Below are positions 6,287 to 8,101 of a DNA stretch of 8,101 bases, piece by piece. The stretch's first letter is position 1. Each line of letters opens with the position of its first letter. The translations under genes were made by a program, and so were the position numbers. The notes under the pieces were generated by a model that worked only from the letters and a program-made list of their open reading frames with translations, made no database searches and was not told the DNA's origin. Source of the DNA: Thermoplasmata archaeon (GTDB lineage Archaea > Thermoplasmatota > Thermoplasmata > Thermoplasmatales > Thermoplasmataceae); the NCBI GenBank assembly GCA_021811525.1, contig JAJZOK010000102.1, positions 1 through 8,101 of the forward strand, in the 5' to 3' direction.

Positions 6287-7222
6287 TCAACGGACGTCGC
6301 TAAATCGCTCAAACCTGAACCTTATGGCTTCTATGGCTGGTAGATCATAGTCACTGTCCGGAAGATTCTGAAGCCTCTTTCCCTCTGCGCTCAGAATATG
6401 GTTTTTTAAAGCAGATTTTCTGAAAAGTGGATCATAGGATACATGCACCATGTAATCTTCATCAAATGTCCACAGGTACCTATCAAATAGATCGTGGTGG
6501 TTTTTGCATAACAGTATGCCATTCCTGATGTCCCTTGAAGTACCACGATCCTCCACTGGTATGACATGAGCTGCCTCCACCCCTATGGGCCGTCCCTGGA
6601 AATGGTACCCTAGGTCGCACAGGCTGCACCTTTCGTGATATATTCTCCTCACAGCAGTCTGGAAAGCCCTGAGCCTTACAACTGGGTTGGCAACGCTCCT
6701 GTTTAGCTCAACAACTTCAAAGGGCTGGAATGGTTTTATGCTTGAAGGTTTCATAGGGGTGTCTGTGGATTCGATTGACTCCCCGTGTATTATGAAATGA
6801 GTCCCATCGAACCCTTCAACGTATGCAAGGCCCATTACTTCATACGTCCTTTTCATACCCGGAATGTTCTTCTGCCGGAAGACGCCTATGGGAACTCTGT
6901 TGTCCAAAGAGTTCATGAGCGCCTGGTTTGTTCCAAGATTGAGGTCAGTTTTCCCGTTTCTTCCTTCTGGTGTATACCTGTAAAGCCATGAACCATCTGG
7001 AAGCCAGAGCGGTTCCTGATCTGGATACGGCCCTTTTACGGTTTCCCTTATCCAGAGTGCATATTGGGAGCTTTGCGGCTTGTATATCCCTTTCTGCGTG
7101 CGGAAGCCTGGAATGGTTTCCTGCAGATCAGAACTCAAAATTATATCTCCCATGGATTCCCTGATCTTCTTCAATACAATTTCTAGGTCTGGATCAGAAA
7201 TCCTATGTACCGGGTCTTCCAC
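6287..7222 (-). CDS. HNH endonuclease with N-terminal PUA/SRA-like DNA-reading domain (candidate modification-dependent restriction enzyme)
   Basis: This 311-residue protein ends in a clear HNH nuclease at about 196-250. A zinc knuckle is formed by C199-x2-C202 (CSLC) and by C239 and His242 of LLCKNHHDLFD. The catalytic His219 sits in EAAHVIP, and Asn234 in NGILL. The N-terminal part (about 43-150) has KGIYKP, YALWIRETVKGPYPDQEP, a WLPDGSWLYRY stretch, NRVPIGVFRQ and YEVMGLAYVEGFDG. This arrangement is also found in bacterial HNH proteins whose N-terminal beta barrel resembles SRA/PUA readers of modified bases. A role in cutting modified or foreign DNA is therefore likely but inferred. No methyltransferase is adjacent. 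The start is GTG: an in-frame TAA 27 nt upstream excludes a longer form, and a TATA box lies at leaderless spacing. An ATG at codon 24 (7153) is a possible alternative. Confidence 0.85.
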   Translation of the reverse strand: MEDPVHRISDPDLEIVLKKIRESMGDIILSSDLQETIPGFRTQKGIYKPQSSQYALWIRETVKGPYPDQEPLWLPDGSWLYRYTPEGRNGKTDLNLGTNQALMNSLDNRVPIGVFRQKNIPGMKRTYEVMGLAYVEGFDGTHFIIHGESIESTDTPMKPSSIKPFQPFEVVELNRSVANPVVRLRAFQTAVRRIYHERCSLCDLGYHFQGRPIGVEAAHVIPVEDRGTSRDIRNGILLCKNHHDLFDRYLWTFDEDYMVHVSYDPLFRKSALKNHILSAEGKRLQNLPDSDYDLPAIEAIRFRFERFSDVR

Positions 7223-7245
7223 AGAATGAATACTAACAAGATGGA

Positions 7246-7251
7246 TTTAAA
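7246..7251 (-). promoter_or_regulatory. TATA box of the HNH endonuclease gene
   Basis: TTTAAA, read as CTTTAAATCC on the minus strand, lies 24-29 nt before the GTG at 7222. This is ideal spacing for transcription starting at the start codon. It directly adjoins the 14-bp palindrome on its upstream side. Confidence 0.5.
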
Positions 7252-7252
7252 G

Positions 7253-7266
7253 TGTCCCATGGGACA
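7253..7266. promoter_or_regulatory. Perfect 14-bp palindrome, candidate operator of the HNH gene
   Basis: TGTCCCATGGGACA is a perfect palindrome, one base upstream of the TTTAAA box of the HNH gene and 31-44 nt before its start. Its place overlaps where the BRE and upstream control sites normally lie. It could bind a dimeric regulator, or be the site at which a restriction-type nuclease controls its own gene. It also lies 2 bp before the small plus-strand frame at 7269, so it could control both directions. Confidence 0.45.
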
Positions 7267-7268
7267 TT

Positions 7269-7409
7269 ATGCCTCATGGCCCAAGGTTGCTTGAGGAAGT
7301 TGGTTTTCCCTATGCAACAGTGGATTCTACTTCCATTACAAGGGTTCCTTTTGCTGAGTATGGAAGAACCAGGCCACACAAGTCTTCTTCTACCTCTTTT
7401 GACAATTAG
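7269..7409 (+). CDS. Short open reading frame, possible transposase remnant
   Basis: This 46-codon frame opens with an ATG just beyond the palindrome and closes with TAG. It contains FPYATVDSTSITRVPFAEYG, whose ATVDST core followed by an aromatic/YGR stretch recalls the first catalytic aspartate region of archaeal IS4/IS5-type DDE transposases (commonly DSTG). The resemblance is weak. The minus strand of the same stretch is also open for 31 codons, so either could be chance. There are no flanking terminal repeats that I can recognise. It is listed because it is the only ATG-initiated frame in this decayed stretch. Confidence 0.2.
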   Translation: MPHGPRLLEEVGFPYATVDSTSITRVPFAEYGRTRPHKSSSTSFDN

Positions 7410-7441
7410 GTAAAAACTGAATGGGTCAAAGTTGCCGGAAT

Positions 7442-7980
7442 TTAATCCCTCCTGAATGCTTGGATTAGTCGGTTTGATGAATTAATCCCAAGTACATAAC
7501 CGCCGGATAAATCCTCTATGTACATTACTCCGTTTTCTGGTTTATATGAAAAGTTGCTGGGAGAATCTAACTCAACAGAAACCCCCCTTCAATAGCAAAA
7601 CCAGTGTTGTTATGGAAATTACAAGCCAGGACATAGCCCCCTCCTTCAACCGCCATGAACATTTCTCCATTAGACTGGCCATAGGCTATTCCCTGAGGAT
7701 CTCGATGGTAAAGTTTGATGTAACGATATTTGTTGATGAGTTGATGACCGATGCCTCTCCTTGGCCATCGATTTTATCCGGGTATGAGAAGTTGGAATCG
7801 GTCACATATAAATTCCCATTTTGCGGGTCAAATTCTATGGCATAAGCGTTGTATCCCACGACCAATGTCTTGATAACAGAGTTATTCTGGGAATCTATGA
7901 CTGAACCATTTCTTGAACTAAAATCAGAGGAGCATTGATAATGTTATGAGCAGAGTGATTGGCTGGGCTGACCCTTTCAT
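7442..7980 (-). pseudogene. Decayed secreted YVTN-type beta-propeller protein, frameshifted
   Basis: The minus strand holds pieces of a YVTN-repeat surface protein in changing frames. It begins with MKGSAQPITLLITLSMLL (7980-7927), a signal-peptide-like start that ends in TGA. Next, SVIDSQNNSVIKTLVVG and AIEFDPQNGNLYVTDSN lead to ASVINSSTNIVTSNFTIEI, which stops at TAG (7686). A shifted frame resumes with DPQGIAYGQSNGEMFMAV and GGGYVLACNFHNNTGF and stops at TAG (7567). A third shift near a run of six G (plus-strand C at 7584-7589) gives SPSNFSYKPENGVMYIED and YVLGINSSNRLIQAF, ending at TAA (7442). The x-DPxNGxxYVTD and VINSSTNxVI pattern is typical of the YVTN family in cell-surface proteins. 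At least three lesions separate the pieces, and only about two and a half blades remain, so it is not functional unless the shifts are sequencing errors. Confidence 0.7.
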
Positions 7981-7993
7981 TCTGCAAAGAACC

Positions 7994-8003
7994 TTTTATA
8001 TAT
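7994..8003. promoter_or_regulatory. Strong TATA-like box between the decayed propeller and the right edge
   Basis: The plus strand reads TTTTATATAT and the minus strand ATATATAAAA. On the minus strand it is 14-23 nt before the ATG of the decayed propeller gene, slightly too close for a leaderless start. On the plus strand it would start transcription near 8025, about 30 nt before the ATG at 8056. The direction cannot be decided from sequence. Confidence 0.35.
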
Positions 8004-8055
8004 CATTATCAAATAAAATACTGGCCTTCTTATTTGAAATTCAGTTTTAGGCACC

Positions 8056-8101
8056 ATGGACCAGGCTGACAAGAATTCCATGGGCCGATTAAATTACACT
8101 A
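8056..8101 (+). CDS. Possible start of an unidentified gene (partial)
   Basis: A plus-strand frame opens with ATG and stays open for 15 codons to the window edge (MDQADKNSMGRLNYT). A second ATG lies at 8080. The AT-rich box at 7994-8003 could supply a promoter with a leader of about 30 nt. CTTATTTGA at 8029-8037 could serve a leaderless start. No Shine-Dalgarno-like motif is seen. The piece is too short to recognise a family. Confidence 0.3.
   Translation, partial: MDQADKNSMGRLNYT

Noticed and set aside
6211..6312. N-terminal extension of the NifX-like protein, overlapping the HNH gene
   Set aside because: The 34 residues look non-homologous and low in signal. The family starts at MKI, and a TATA box sits at leaderless spacing before 6210.
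7546..7845. Plus-strand frame of 99 codons
   Set aside because: It lies antisense to the YVTN-repeat remnant, whose minus-strand blades are recognisable. The plus-strand translation has no family features.

Overview
The window looks like chromosomal DNA of an archaeon, most likely from the Thermoplasmata/Thermoplasmatales. Four things suggest this. An archaeal-type 23S rRNA 5' end stands alone at the left edge, with its own promoter and no 16S gene in front of it. There is an archaeal DUF99 (UPF0215) protein. There is a regulator with a bacterioopsin-activator (Bat) type helix-turn-helix. Many genes have an AT-rich TATA-like box about 22-30 nt before the start codon, as expected for leaderless transcripts. 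The placement is inferred from family recognition, not from a database search.

Layout. Positions 1 to about 85 (minus strand) are the 5' end of 23S rRNA, with a leader and promoter up to about 220. A divergent plus-strand gene for a DUF99 protein follows (307-873), then a small Bat-type transcription regulator (1042-1662) with an inverted repeat in front of it. From 1672 to 7222 every gene is on the minus strand. In transcription order these are: an HNH endonuclease with an N-terminal domain resembling modified-DNA readers (7222-6287); a short NifX/NifB-like protein (6210-5860); an S9-family serine peptidase with a beta-propeller (5636-3864); and aspartate-semialdehyde dehydrogenase (3653-2598) joined by a TAATG overlap to an aspartate kinase (2598-1672) that has no ACT domain. 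The right end (7223-8101) is a gene-poor, decayed stretch. It holds a 14-bp palindrome at the HNH promoter, a 46-codon reading frame of uncertain nature, and the remains of a secreted YVTN-type beta-propeller protein broken by several frameshifts. A possible gene start runs off the edge.

Function. The asd-aspartate kinase pair makes aspartate semialdehyde, the branch point to threonine, methionine and lysine. The S9 peptidase probably belongs to peptide turnover, and the HNH protein is a candidate DNA-defence nuclease. The rest are single genes with no evident shared pathway. I did not find a convincing new multi-gene system. The points most worth checking are the HNH gene with its palindromic promoter element, the inverted repeat at the Cys-rich regulator, the ACT-less aspartate kinase, and the decayed surface-protein locus.
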